A DNA stretch of 64,000 bases from Couchioplanes caeruleus (GCF_023499255.1 NZ_CP092183.1:69501-133500), one strand, 5' to 3'; shown: positions 19,292 to 28,713, numbered from the stretch's first letter. Numbers and translations are program-made. The notes: generated from the sequence alone by a model not told the origin.

Positions 19292-20848
19292 ATGTCGCGG
19301 ATCAAGGAGTTCACCCTGCCCGACCTCGGCGAGGGCCTGACCGAGGGCGAGATCCTCGCGTGGCTGGTCGAGGTGGGCGACACCATCGAGCTGAACCAGC
19401 CGATCGTCGAGGTCGAGACCGCGAAGGCAGCGGTCGAGATCCCGGCGAAGTGGGCCGGCGTCGTGACCCGCATCTTCCACGAGGCGGGCAGCACCGTGGA
19501 GGTCGGAGCGCCGATCGTCGCGATCGACACCGAGCCTTCCGCGGGCCCGCTGCCGTCCCCCGGGGATGCGCCGGCCGGGTTCTCCGGCCCGGTCCCGTCA
19601 GCGGAATCGCTGGCCGCGGTCGAGGTCGCGCCGGCCGAGGGGGCGGTCGAGCCCGGCCTGATCGGTGGTCCGGCCCCGGGCGGCCGCACGGCCGTGCTGG
19701 TCGGTTACGGTCCGCGGACCGTCACCGCCAAACGCCGATCCCGCATCGGTACGCCCACAGGGTCAGCAACCGCAGCACCGGCCACCCCGCCTGCGGCGGC
19801 TCCCGCACCGGCCCCGGCGCCGGCTGCGGCTGCTCCGGTGGCGGCGGCCCCGGCCACTCCCGTTGCGGCCGCTTCCGTTGTGGGGACTGCTTCTTCGGCT
19901 CGGGGCGGCGTGGTTGTTCTCGCCAAGCCGCCGGTTCGCAAGCTGGCCAAGGACCTCGGCATCGACCTGTCGTCCCTGACCGGGACCGGTCCGCTGGGAT
20001 CGGTGACGCGCGACGACGTGCAGCGGGCCGCCGCGGGCCAGGTCGCCTCCACCGCGGCGGCTCCGGCTGCTGCTCCGTCCACGTCGGTCAACGGCACCTC
20101 GGCACCCGCCGCGGCCGTCCCGGCACCGGCGATGTTCGACGCGTCGCGCGAGCAGCGGATCCCGATCAAGGGCGTCCGGAAGCTGACCGCCGAGAACATG
20201 GTGGCCTCGGCGTTCAGCGCCCCGCACGTCACGGAATTCCTGACCGTCGACGCGACGCGGGCGATGAAGACGCTGGAGCGGCTCAAGGCGCGCCCGGAAT
20301 TCCGGGACGTCCGCATCTCTCCGCTGCTGCTCGTGGCCAAGGCGGTCCTGCTCGGCATCAAGCGGCACCCGCTGATCAACTCCACCTGGTCCGGCGCGAC
20401 GAACGAGATCGTCGTCAAGGAGTACGTGAACCTGGGCATCGCGGCAGCGACCCAGCGTGGCCTGATCGTGCCGAACGTCAAGGACGCCGGCCGGCTGTCA
20501 CTGCGGGACCTGGCGGAGGCGCTCAACAAACTGGTCCAGGTGGCCAAGTCGGGTAAGACTCCCCCGTCGGACATGTCGGGCGGGACGTTCTCCATCACGA
20601 ACGTCGGGGTCTTCGGGGTCGACACCGGCACCCCGATCCTGCCGCCCGGCGAGTCGGCGATCCTGGCGTTCGGGGCCATCCGGCCCATGCCGTGGGTCCA
20701 CAAGGGAAAGATCAAGATTCGCCAGGTCACGACCCTCGGCCTCTCGTTCGACCACCGCATCGTGGACGGCGAACTGGGGTCGAAGTTCCTCCGCGACGTG
20801 GGGACCTTCCTCGAGGACCCGGAGGGCACTCTCCTCTCCTGGACGTGA
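19292..20848 (+). CDS. pdhC: 2-oxoacid dehydrogenase E2 (lipoyl acyltransferase)
   Basis: A 518-residue core acyltransferase. There is one N-terminal lipoyl domain with the lipoylated lysine at K45 (ETAKAAVE). A long Ala/Pro linker precedes the peripheral-subunit-binding domain near 210-250, and a second linker precedes the catalytic domain, with active-site His488 in FDHRIVDGE. ATG 19292 gives the canonical MSRIKEFTLPDLGEG start; an in-frame GTG at 19283 overlapping the E1beta stop adds only three residues. No E3 gene is in the window. Confidence 0.92.
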   Translation: MSRIKEFTLPDLGEGLTEGEILAWLVEVGDTIELNQPIVEVETAKAAVEIPAKWAGVVTRIFHEAGSTVEVGAPIVAIDTEPSAGPLPSPGDAPAGFSGPVPSAESLAAVEVAPAEGAVEPGLIGGPAPGGRTAVLVGYGPRTVTAKRRSRIGTPTGSATAAPATPPAAAPAPAPAPAAAAPVAAAPATPVAAASVVGTASSARGGVVVLAKPPVRKLAKDLGIDLSSLTGTGPLGSVTRDDVQRAAAGQVASTAAAPAAAPSTSVNGTSAPAAAVPAPAMFDASREQRIPIKGVRKLTAENMVASAFSAPHVTEFLTVDATRAMKTLERLKARPEFRDVRISPLLLVAKAVLLGIKRHPLINSTWSGATNEIVVKEYVNLGIAAATQRGLIVPNVKDAGRLSLRDLAEALNKLVQVAKSGKTPPSDMSGGTFSITNVGVFGVDTGTPILPPGESAILAFGAIRPMPWVHKGKIKIRQVTTLGLSFDHRIVDGELGSKFLRDVGTFLEDPEGTLLSWT

Positions 20849-20923
20849 CTTTCGTCGGCCAGACGGAGTCATGACCTACGATTCGTAGGCGGGTAAGCGA
20901 GATCACCCCCTGAAACGTTGGCT

Positions 20924-20970
20924 GCCTGTGTTTCGGTGCGGTTTAATGGTTACAGCGCCGAAACACAGGC
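20924..20970. promoter_or_regulatory. Long inverted repeat upstream of the 45-residue ORF
   Basis: Thirteen perfectly paired bases (20924-20936 with 20958-20970), extending to 16 with one G-T pair, surround an AT-richer centre containing TTTAATGG. No T-run follows, so it is not a typical terminator. It may be an operator framing a -10 region, or an mRNA leader structure for the small gene at 21017. Confidence 0.5.
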
Positions 20971-21016
20971 ACGACGCCAAGAAGGCCCACAAGGCCGCAG
21001 GGGAGTGAGCACCACC

Positions 21017-21154
21017 ATGAGCACCATCGAGCGCATCCGCCACCGCCGCCAGGTCAAGCGCGAGGCCCGCGCCATCGAGCGCGCCTGGAAGGCCGCGCCG
21101 ACCCAGGCCATGCGCGACGAAATCGCCATCTTCGCCCAGCACCGCGTCCTCTGA
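21017..21154 (+). CDS. Small basic protein (45 residues)
   Basis: ATG 21017, preceded by CAGGGGAG, encodes a highly charged, helix-forming 45-residue protein (STIERIRHRRQVKREARAIE and onward). I recognise no family. Its tidy start, codon usage and terminator suggest a real small gene. The long inverted repeat at 20924 lies in its leader. Confidence 0.65.
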   Translation: MSTIERIRHRRQVKREARAIERAWKAAPTQAMRDEIAIFAQHRVL

Positions 21155-21343
21155 CCCGTCCGCCGACGGGCCGCACGCCGGGTTCCGCCGCCGTCCCTCC
21201 GCGCGGAACCGGGTCGCCAGCTGCGACGCCTCTGCTGCGCGAGACCCGGGTCGTTCGCTGCTTCTCTCTGCAGCGGCGCCGGGTCAGCTGAGCAATCTGT
21301 TTCACCGCCGCGTCTTCCGATCGCCTCCCGATCGACGCGGCTC

Positions 21344-21379
21344 ACGAGACCCAGGCCGGTGCACCGGCCTGGGTCTCGT
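21344..21379. terminator. Perfect 18-bp hairpin
   Basis: A perfect palindrome (ACGAGACCCAGGCCGGTG and its complement) with no spare loop bases. It lies downstream of the small gene and upstream of the tandem repeats. It lacks a T-run, as is common for actinobacterial terminators. A second GC palindrome followed by CTTTTT lies near 21418-21435. Confidence 0.7.
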
Positions 21380-21432
21380 CATGTCCCGGGCCTTCCGTGG
21401 GTGACATCCGGCCTTCCGCCGCCGGCGGCCTT

Positions 21433-21530
21433 TTTCCGTCTGCCGGTATCGGGCTTGTTCCGTCTGCCGGTATCGGGGCTTGTTCCGTCTGCCGGTATCG
21501 GGGCTTGTTTCGTCTGCCGTATCGGATCGT
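21433..21530. repeat. Tandem direct repeat, ~25-bp unit, about 3.6 copies
   Basis: A unit of about 25 bp, TTCCGTCTGCCGGTATCGGG plus GCTTG, is repeated head to tail. The first copy is one G shorter and the last copy is diverged and truncated. It lies in the roughly 670-bp gene-free stretch before the gene at 21823. There are no spacers, so it is not CRISPR. It could be a regulator array or simple slippage. Confidence 0.75.
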
Positions 21531-21822
21531 GGGAGTCGGCTCCGCACCGAAACCTCTCGATCACAGCGCGCGATTTCGAATCCGGGCTTGGAGTGATTTG
21601 TCCGGCGTAACCATGATCACGTCGAGTGGTTTCTGCGCCGTTCCAGCGCTCAGCGGGGCGTACACCGGGATTCCGAGTGTCGGCGGCGACCGGTACGGTT
21701 GGGCACGGTCACCCGCCCCGGCTCGGCCGGTCGGGGAAGTGATCAGGGTCATGCCCAGCTCTGCTACGTCGGCCGCGTCCGTGCATAAGCTGGCACGGCC
21801 GACAGTCATGGAGGAGGCGGAT

Positions 21823-24800
21823 ATGACGTCCGAGGGCCAGCAATCCGGCCGGCAGCCGGGGGCCACGTCGGGCGGCGGAGCCGAGCCGTTCGGCACCGAC
21901 GGTTTTCCGCCGGACGCTTTCCCGCCGGACACGCACGGTTCCGCGCCGCCCGACCGCGCCCCGTCGTACCCGCACGCGCACGACTCGTTCCCGAGCGCGT
22001 ACGCCCCACCGCCGCACTCGACCCCGAACGGCGGCTCGCCCTTCGTGGTCCCCGCCGTGCCGCCCACCGGACAGGTCTCCGCGCAACAGGGCCCCACGTT
22101 CGGGCCGGGCGCCGCGAAGTTCACCTCCGCCGGCTCCGCGCGTGTACCGTCCCCGGCCGCTCCCGAGGCCCAGGGCTCAGCCCGCCCGCCGGCCTTCCCG
22201 CAGGACCCGAGCGGCATCCCGGAGCCCGTACGCGCCGCTGCCACGCCCCCGGAACCCCCCGCATTCGCGCCCCCCGCCGCAGGCCAGGCACCGGCCTTCC
22301 CGCCGCCCGCACCCGCAGGTCAGGCGTCCGCCGTGCCGCCGGCCGCAGCCCAGCCGCCCCCCTTCCCGCCGCCCGGCAGCGGGGCCCAGGCCAACACGTT
22401 CCCGCCACCCGGCGGCGCAGGGCAGGCTCCCGCGTTCCCGCCGCCCAATGGAGCTGCGCAAGCTCCCGGCTTCCCGCCGCCCGGCGGCGCAGGCCAGGCT
22501 CCCGCGTTCCCGCCGTTGCAGGGCGCCGCAGGTCAGGCGCGCGCCGCGGTGCCGCCGCCCCGGGACGCCGGCCAGCAGGACGATGGCTTCCGCGGGCCCG
22601 ACGACGAGCAGCTGCCCGCCCGGCGGCAGTCGACGCTGGAGCCGGCCGGCCAGCCGTCGAACGCCGCCCAGCAGGACGAGTCTGCGCACTCCATGTGGGC
22701 CCCGCCGGTCCCGGGCCGGCCCTCCGCCGACGAACGTAACCCCTTCGAGCCGCGGCAGGCGCAGAGTGCCGGCGAGCTCCCGCAGCGCTCGCCGGGCGTC
22801 GCCGGCGGTCCGCTGTCCGGTCCGGTCGGCGAGTTCAACGGCTTCACCCCGGCCCGGTCCGCTCCGTCGCAGCCGGAGGGTCCGCGTCGCATCGGCGGAC
22901 CGTTCGACCGCGAGAGCAGCCCATTCGAGCGCGAGAGCAGCCAGTTCGACCGCGAGGCCGGGCAGTTCGACCGCGAGAGTGACCCGTTCAATCGCGACAG
23001 CGCCCCCTTCAACCGCGAGAGCGGCCAGGTCAATCACGAGAGCGGGCAGGCCGACCGCGAGGGCGGCCCCGCTGACCGCGAGAGCTCACCCGCCGACCGC
23101 GGGACCTACGACGGCTCCTTCGACCAGGGCGGACCGGGCCACAACGGCGACCAGGCTTCCGGTGGCCGGCCGCCGGGCGTCTCCGCCTTCGGTGACCAGC
23201 GGGTGCGCGTGCCCGGTGCCACGTTGACCGGCCTGCCGGACGGCCCGGCGTCCCCCGAGGACGGTGGCGCTCTTCCGGCGCGCGGCGGGGCGTCCGACAG
23301 CGGCGGTTTTCCCGTACGCGGCAGAGCGCCCGAAGGTGCCAGTTTCCCGCTGCGGGGCGGTTCCCAGGGTGACGGTTCGCCGTTCGGCCCCGATCGCCAG
23401 TTCGGAGCCGAGGAGCGCCCGGAGGACCCGTTCGCCCGGCAGACCGACGACGCGTTCGCTCAGCAGCCGGGCGACCGGTTCGCCCGCCCGAGCGATGATC
23501 CCTTCGCCCGGCCCGCCGACGGTTCCTTCGGCCGTCCCGGGGCCGATGCGCCCCGCGACGCGGCGGAGCCGCCTTTCGGGCGTACGGAAGGATCCCGGGA
23601 TGAGGGCGACCGGCCCGGCGGCTATCCGCAGCGCGTGCCCGGCGCGTCCTTCAGCGCGCCCGACGCGGGGCGACCTCCCGTACCCGACTCCGCGCCGCCC
23701 GGCCTGGGCGGCGACCGGCCCAACGCGGCCGGCGGCAGCGGCTACCCGCAGCGCGTGCCCGGTGCGTCGTTCGGTGCCGGCGGTGTTCCCGTCGTCGCGG
23801 ATCCGGTGATCGCCGAGCCCCGCAGCGCCGCGTCGGTTCCTCAGCCCCGCGACCCGGCCGACGTCTCCGACCAGTCCGAGCCGTCCGGTGCCGCCAAGGG
23901 TTCGGCGCGCCCGGTCTCGGCCAGCGCCTCGGTGCCGGTGGCCAGCCGCGCCCCGGTCGAGGCGGACGAGATTCCGCCGCCGGCGCCGGCACCGCAGTCC
24001 CGGGTGTACGGCCGTGCCGCCCCAGCCACCGAGCCGGCTCAGGACGAGGACGGCTCGGAGCGCCCGTTCGGCGCCCGGTCCGGCGAGAACGCCTCCGACG
24101 ACGACCGCATGTTCGGATCGGGCCCGACGTCGGGTCCCGCCGCCGCCCCCGCGGGGACGTTCGGCGCGGCACCCGCCGGGACCTATGGCGCGGCGCCGGG
24201 CGGAACGTATGGCACGGCTTCCGGCGATGGACCGTTCGGAGCCCGTCCGGCGTCCGGATCGCCCGCTGACGGTCCGGCTCGGCCGCCCTTCGACGGTGGC
24301 CAGCCCGGCGACTCCGGCTTCGGACCGGCGGACGGTGGCCGTCCCGCCGATGGCGGCCGGCCGGCCGGCGGTTCCTACGCCGCGAGCAGCGCCTTCGAAC
24401 CGGCTCCCCGCCCGACCAGCGGCGGCTTCGGTGGCGAGCCGGGCGCCGACGAGCAGTCCGGACCGGACCGGTTCGGCCCGCCGCCGAGCCGGCCCGGCAC
24501 CTACGGCACCCCGTCCTCCGGCGCGGCATCCGTCAGCGGCAGCACGGCATCGGTCAGCGGTGGCGCGGCGCCCGGCGGTGGGCCGGCGCCCACGTCCGGC
24601 GGTCCCAAAGCTGCGGGACGGGCGACCGCGAGTGCCCGGGTCAGCCCGCCCGGCCAGCCCTTCGCGCCCTCGGCACCCGGCTCGCCGGCACCCGGGGCGT
24701 CGCAGGACGGGCCCGACCCGGCGGCTTTCAGCGAGTTCACGTCCGACCTTGCCGGGCGGGGACGGCCGGGACAGCCCGGGCATCCCGGTCCGGTTCCCGG

Positions 24801-25578
24801 CAACCCGGCGAGCCGCACCACGCCGCCGGACTACAGCGAGCACACCACGGACGTGTCCGGCCGCGGCCATGACCAGTCCGACCACCCGTACGTGCCGGCG
24901 CCCGCCCTGCCGACCATGCACGCCCGGCCGCCGCTGGAGAACGGCTTCCCGCCACCGTTCGGCGAACGGGAGCCCTTCGGCGCCCGGCAGCCCGGCGGCC
25001 AACCCTTCGGGGACGTGGGCCAGCGCGGCGAGCGGCCGCCCGCCGACGCGACCGCGCAGTTCGGTGAGGTCCTGCCCGACGACCCGAACCAGCCGTTCGG
25101 CGCCCGGCCGCGGGACGGTGTGGTCAGCCGCGCCACGGTCACGCCGCCGCCCGACCCGGACCGGACCGCGAGCTGGCCCGGCACCGGTGGCCATGACGAT
25201 CAGGACCGGTTCAACTCGTTCCAGCCGGAGATGCAGCCGGCCTCCGACGCGGCCAAGCCCGAGACCCCGCACGTACGGATGCTGCCCGTGCTCCTCGGCG
25301 TCATCCTCGGCGCCGGTCTGCTGGTGGGCCTGACGTTCGGGATCACCTGGCTGATCGCCCGCGGGTCGGATTCCGGTGGCTTCTCGGTGAGCACGGGCGA
25401 CTGCGTGAAGCGTGAGGGCAACGAGGCGGTGACCGCGAAGTGCGGTGATCCGGGGACGTTCGAGGTCACCTCCATCGTGGACACGAAGGAGCAGTGCTCG
25501 GACCCGGGGCAGCCGTACGTGCTGAACCCGACCGGGGACAACAAGACCAAGGTGCTGTGCCTGAAGCCGCGAGGCTGA
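21823..25578 (+). CDS. Giant disordered membrane-anchored protein with LppU/SCO3897-like C-terminus
   Basis: A 1,251-residue protein. Residues 1 to about 1140 are Pro/Gly/Ala-rich and disordered, with internal repeats: GGAGQAPAFPPP-type near 185-235, FDRES/FNRES-type near 360-420, and others. One transmembrane helix (about 1154-1178) is followed by a 73-residue outer domain with four cysteines (1194, 1207, 1225, 1246), resembling the LppU/SCO3897 group. The topology is therefore a huge cytoplasmic tail and a small exported domain. ATG 21823 has GGAGGAGG 6 nt upstream. The function is unknown. Confidence 0.8.
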   Translation: MTSEGQQSGRQPGATSGGGAEPFGTDGFPPDAFPPDTHGSAPPDRAPSYPHAHDSFPSAYAPPPHSTPNGGSPFVVPAVPPTGQVSAQQGPTFGPGAAKFTSAGSARVPSPAAPEAQGSARPPAFPQDPSGIPEPVRAAATPPEPPAFAPPAAGQAPAFPPPAPAGQASAVPPAAAQPPPFPPPGSGAQANTFPPPGGAGQAPAFPPPNGAAQAPGFPPPGGAGQAPAFPPLQGAAGQARAAVPPPRDAGQQDDGFRGPDDEQLPARRQSTLEPAGQPSNAAQQDESAHSMWAPPVPGRPSADERNPFEPRQAQSAGELPQRSPGVAGGPLSGPVGEFNGFTPARSAPSQPEGPRRIGGPFDRESSPFERESSQFDREAGQFDRESDPFNRDSAPFNRESGQVNHESGQADREGGPADRESSPADRGTYDGSFDQGGPGHNGDQASGGRPPGVSAFGDQRVRVPGATLTGLPDGPASPEDGGALPARGGASDSGGFPVRGRAPEGASFPLRGGSQGDGSPFGPDRQFGAEERPEDPFARQTDDAFAQQPGDRFARPSDDPFARPADGSFGRPGADAPRDAAEPPFGRTEGSRDEGDRPGGYPQRVPGASFSAPDAGRPPVPDSAPPGLGGDRPNAAGGSGYPQRVPGASFGAGGVPVVADPVIAEPRSAASVPQPRDPADVSDQSEPSGAAKGSARPVSASASVPVASRAPVEADEIPPPAPAPQSRVYGRAAPATEPAQDEDGSERPFGARSGENASDDDRMFGSGPTSGPAAAPAGTFGAAPAGTYGAAPGGTYGTASGDGPFGARPASGSPADGPARPPFDGGQPGDSGFGPADGGRPADGGRPAGGSYAASSAFEPAPRPTSGGFGGEPGADEQSGPDRFGPPPSRPGTYGTPSSGAASVSGSTASVSGGAAPGGGPAPTSGGPKAAGRATASARVSPPGQPFAPSAPGSPAPGASQDGPDPAAFSEFTSDLAGRGRPGQPGHPGPVPGNPASRTTPPDYSEHTTDVSGRGHDQSDHPYVPAPALPTMHARPPLENGFPPPFGEREPFGARQPGGQPFGDVGQRGERPPADATAQFGEVLPDDPNQPFGARPRDGVVSRATVTPPPDPDRTASWPGTGGHDDQDRFNSFQPEMQPASDAAKPETPHVRMLPVLLGVILGAGLLVGLTFGITWLIARGSDSGGFSVSTGDCVKREGNEAVTAKCGDPGTFEVTSIVDTKEQCSDPGQPYVLNPTGDNKTKVLCLKPRG

Positions 25579-25593
25579 ACGGTCGCGCGCCGA

Positions 25594-25621
25594 GGGAGGT
25601 GTGCCGCGTCGCACACCTCCC
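25594..25621. terminator. Hairpin after the LppU-like gene
   Basis: GGGAGGTGTGC and its complement are separated by six bases, 15 nt after the stop codon at 25578. It is a GC-rich intrinsic-type structure without a long T-run. Confidence 0.65.
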
Positions 25622-25661
25622 GGAGCCGGATCGGCGCTGCTGATCGGGCACGATGGGCGGC

Positions 25662-25781
25662 ATGAGCGCGCGCGTACGGGCCCCCGAGTTCCGGGGCCGG
25701 GGCTGGCTGAACACCGGCGGGAAGGACCTCCGGCTCGCCGACGTCCGGGGCCGGATCGTCATCCTCGATTTCTGGATTTAG
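25662..25781 (+). pseudogene. Stranded 5' end of the thioredoxin/NHL gene, cut by element 1
   Basis: ATG 25662 opens 38 codons that match the start of the gene at 35907-37682 (24 of the first 38 residues identical by eye). It then runs out of homology directly after Phe37-Trp38 and stops at TAG 25779. The break coincides with TTCTGGA, the same 7 bases found at the right end of the element. This is the original chromosomal 5' end, now detached from its body by about 10.2 kb. Confidence 0.88.
25770..25776. other. attL core
   Basis: TTCTGGA, codons 37-38 of the host gene plus one base. Host sequence lies to the left; element sequence starting TTTAGACGAAG lies to the right. Large serine integrases need only a very short identical core, so a 7-bp match is expected. 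Confidence 0.75.
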
Positions 25782-25828
25782 ACGAAGAAGCTTGCAACTC
25801 GTGTCGCTGACGCCCTAGCGTCGTCGGC

Positions 25829-27373
25829 ATGTCCCACCACGAACACCTAGCCGACCTCTACCTCCGGCTTAGCCTGGACCGCGAGGGCAAGACGGCGATC
25901 GAGCGGCAAGAGGCTGACTGCCGCGCGTGGGCCGCGCGGAACGATCTGGAGATCCGTACGGTTCATATCGACCGCGGGCGGTCGGGCTTCAAGGCCGTCG
26001 ATCGCAAGGGCTTCGACGCGGCTATCTCGGCGCTGACGACGGGCACCGTCGGAACACTGATCGTCTGGAAAGTCGACCGCCTCTCACGCCGCGGAATGGG
26101 GCAGGTCGGGCAAGTCCTCGACGACGTCGAGAAGGCCGGCGGCCGAATCGTCTTCGTTCAGGACGGCCTCGACACCTCGCAGCAGCAATCGCGGCTCGTG
26201 CTGGCACTGCTCTCCGAAGTGGCGCGAAGCGAGTCGGCGAACATCGGTGTCCGCGTCGCCTCGGCGAAGGCCCACCTTCGCAGCCTGGGCCGGTGGATCG
26301 GCGGGCAACCGCCGTACGGCCTTGCGGTGGGCACAGATGGCCGCCTCGATCACGATCCCACCACGGCGCCGACTGCCCGCGAGATAGCCGATCGGGCGCT
26401 CGCCAACGAGCCGCTCGTCCGCATCGCCCGTGACCTCAACGCCCGCAAGATCCCGTCGCCGCGTGGCGGCGCGTGGGGCGTCGGCACGCTGTCACAGCTT
26501 CTCAAGGCGCCCGCCTTCGCAGGCCTCCTCCCCGAGACGATCAAGCGAGACGGCAAGTACACAGGTCAGGTCGTGCCCTGGCGCTCACCGGAAACCGGCG
26601 AAACGGTCGAGATTGGCCGGGGAATCATCACGCCTGCCGAGCAACTCCGCATCGTCAGCCTTCTCGGCGAGCGCGCCGCGCTGGACCGCACGGGCCACAA
26701 CCGCGGGGTACGCGCAGAGACGTCGCACCTCTTGACCGGCTTTCTTCGGTGCGGCGGGTGTGAAGGCCGCATGTCGGCCGCTGGACGGTCGTACGTATGC
26801 CACGCGCGCCGCCTCGGCCGCCCTTGCCCTGCGCACACGACGGCCTTCATCGCCGCCGTCGATCGGTCGGTGGTCGACGGCTGGGTCAGCCGCCTTGCCG
26901 CCGCCGAGCCCGGCGACCGCCTCCTTGAAGCCGTCGCCGAGCGCTGGGTCGCGCAGCACGACCCGGACATCATCCGTGAACGAGCCACGATTCAGGCCGC
27001 GCTCGACGACGCAAGCGCCGCTCTCGTCGACCTCGAAGACGCCCGGTATCTCCGCGGTGAGTTCCAGGGAGCCGACGCGGTGAAGCGTTGGGAGCGCCTT
27101 CGCGAGCGCCTGTCTGGCCGCGTCGAGGGCCTGCGCCGCAACCTCGCCGACTTCCCGCTTCCCGAGGCGGACATCAGCCCGCTACTCGACCCGGTGCAGA
27201 CGCGCGAGGCGTGGGAGGCCGCCAAGGTCGACGAGCGACGGGCGCTTCTCGCCCTGGCGCTCGACTACGTGACCGTTCTGCCCGCCGCCGGACGGCGGGG
27301 CGTCCGGTTCGATCCGGCGGCGAGGCTGCGTTTCGCCTGGGCCGACGAGTCCACGCCGGCCACCGCCGACTGA
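25829..27373 (+). CDS. Large serine recombinase (integrase)
   Basis: A 514-residue site-specific recombinase. The N-terminal resolvase domain spans about residues 8-150, with catalytic Ser15 in LYLRLSLD and the conserved KVDRLSRRG near 81-89. The recombinase domain spans about 160-275. A zinc ribbon has Cys308, Cys311, Cys324 and Cys333. A coiled-coil region lies near 385-440. It would catalyse attP x attB integration without host factors; excision normally needs a separate directionality factor, which I cannot identify here. It starts at ATG 25829, just inside attL, the usual position for such genes. Confidence 0.95.
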   Translation: MSHHEHLADLYLRLSLDREGKTAIERQEADCRAWAARNDLEIRTVHIDRGRSGFKAVDRKGFDAAISALTTGTVGTLIVWKVDRLSRRGMGQVGQVLDDVEKAGGRIVFVQDGLDTSQQQSRLVLALLSEVARSESANIGVRVASAKAHLRSLGRWIGGQPPYGLAVGTDGRLDHDPTTAPTAREIADRALANEPLVRIARDLNARKIPSPRGGAWGVGTLSQLLKAPAFAGLLPETIKRDGKYTGQVVPWRSPETGETVEIGRGIITPAEQLRIVSLLGERAALDRTGHNRGVRAETSHLLTGFLRCGGCEGRMSAAGRSYVCHARRLGRPCPAHTTAFIAAVDRSVVDGWVSRLAAAEPGDRLLEAVAERWVAQHDPDIIRERATIQAALDDASAALVDLEDARYLRGEFQGADAVKRWERLRERLSGRVEGLRRNLADFPLPEADISPLLDPVQTREAWEAAKVDERRALLALALDYVTVLPAAGRRGVRFDPAARLRFAWADESTPATAD

Positions 27374-27452
27374 CTTACAACCCCCAAGAAGCAGGCCCCG
27401 GGCACGCGCTTGCACCGCCGCCCGAGGCCCCAACGGAGAAGGAGCCTCCGCT

Positions 27453-27752
27453 ATGCACAACCCTACCCACGTCTACGTGACCGGCACGACCACCCAGCCC
27501 GGTCAACTGCACCGCGCCGTGTCGGCGTTGGTCGCCGCCGGCTGTCTGGTCACGATGTCGACCGTCGCCCCGGCGCACAGCGCGGCTGAGATCGTCGCCA
27601 ACGCCGCAGAGGACCTGGACGCCGTCGCGGCGGCTGACGTCGTCGCGGTATTGCCGGGCGCCGAGGCCACGTTCGAGGCCATCTTCGCCGGCGCCTGGGG
27701 CATCCCTGTCCGGGCGTTCGCCGACGTGCTGAACGCGGCGGCCACCCGTTGA
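27453..27752 (+). CDS. Small Rossmann-like protein in element 1
   Basis: A 99-residue protein starting VYVTGTTTQPG, with a DVVAVLPGAEATFEA segment near 65-79. This resembles small nucleoside-deoxyribosyltransferase-like or DUF4406-type folds (strand, glycine turn, helix). Catalytic residues are not certain, so no activity is assigned. ATG 27453 has GAAGGAG upstream. It overlaps the next gene by 4 nt (TTGA), so the two are coupled. Confidence 0.7.
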   Translation: MHNPTHVYVTGTTTQPGQLHRAVSALVAAGCLVTMSTVAPAHSAAEIVANAAEDLDAVAAADVVAVLPGAEATFEAIFAGAWGIPVRAFADVLNAAATR

Positions 27753-28702
27753 CCGCGCCGACGATCGCCCGCCCGCTCGGCGAGCTGATGCCCGAGGCTC
27801 GCGACCTCGCCGAGGCGCTGGGGTATGTGCCGTCGCGTAACAAGATCATGGCGACGCTACGCGTCGGTGCGCCGAAGGCGAGCGCGCTCCGGGAGGCGCT
27901 GATCGCCGAGGCCGCCGAGTCGGACACCCGGCCGGACCGGTGGGCGCTCGCCGAGCCCGCTGCCGCTCTCGCCCCGGTCTCGCCGGCACCGGCGGGTGTC
28001 CCTGCGACGGACCCGGGCCCGCCCGCCAGGGTCGGCACGGACCCGGGCGCGGAACCGGCACAGCCCGGGGCGCTCCCCGTGAGCCGTGCGGGTGCCGTGG
28101 CGCCCTCGTCCGACACGGCCGAGAGTCCCGCCGGGGTCGCCGCCATTACGCCCGTTACGGCGTTTCCGCAGGACAGCACCGCCGGACACCCGGGCACCCC
28201 GGCCGTCCGTTACGCGGCGCGACGGGTGTCGGTGTGGCCCGTGCTGCTGATCGCCCTCCCGGCGGCGGTCGCCATCTGGTCCGGGTGGGTCGGACTCGGC
28301 GAACTCGCCGGGTTCGGTGTCGTGCATCCGCTGCCCGGTATCGCGGACGGGGTCGCGCTCAACACAGCGATCACGCTGCCGGTCGGGGTCGAGGCGTACG
28401 CCGCGTATGCCCTGCGCGCGTGGCTTTCCGGCCGCGTGGTCGGCGAGCGCGCCCGCCGCTTCGCGAAGTGGTCCGGTATCGGCTCGCTGTTGGTCGGCGC
28501 CCTGGGGCAGGTCGCGTATCACCTCCTCGCCGCAGCCGGGGTGACGGCGGCGCCATGGCCGATCACGACCGCGGTCGCCTGCCTGCCGGTCGCGGTCCTG
28601 GGCATGGCCGCCGCGTTGGCCGACCTCATGCGCGCCGAGAACGGGGGCTATGCGATGACGTCGCAGACCCCGGCCGCACGGACGGCGGTCACGGCGACGT
28701 AG
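27749..28702 (+). CDS. Membrane protein with DUF2637-like C-terminal half
   Basis: A 317-residue protein. Residues about 10-50 look like a small helical DNA-binding-type segment (YVPSRNKIMATLRVG). A Pro/Ala linker follows (60-150), then about four transmembrane helices (about 165-290) resembling DUF2637/Spd-type proteins of actinobacterial plasmids and integrative elements. The family is linked to plasmid spread in Streptomyces, but no transfer pump is present here. The TTG start at 27749 overlaps the previous stop. It is followed by a strong hairpin terminator. Confidence 0.68.
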   Translation: MTAPTIARPLGELMPEARDLAEALGYVPSRNKIMATLRVGAPKASALREALIAEAAESDTRPDRWALAEPAAALAPVSPAPAGVPATDPGPPARVGTDPGAEPAQPGALPVSRAGAVAPSSDTAESPAGVAAITPVTAFPQDSTAGHPGTPAVRYAARRVSVWPVLLIALPAAVAIWSGWVGLGELAGFGVVHPLPGIADGVALNTAITLPVGVEAYAAYALRAWLSGRVVGERARRFAKWSGIGSLLVGALGQVAYHLLAAAGVTAAPWPITTAVACLPVAVLGMAAALADLMRAENGGYAMTSQTPAARTAVTAT

Positions 28703-28713
28703 AGGAAAGGGAA

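Noticed and set aside
21433..21530. Possible CRISPR array
   Set aside because: The repeats are directly adjacent with no spacers and there are no cas genes nearby.
23086..25614. 842-codon minus-strand frame opposite the disordered protein
   Set aside because: Arises from codon bias in a repetitive gene; no start signal or domain.
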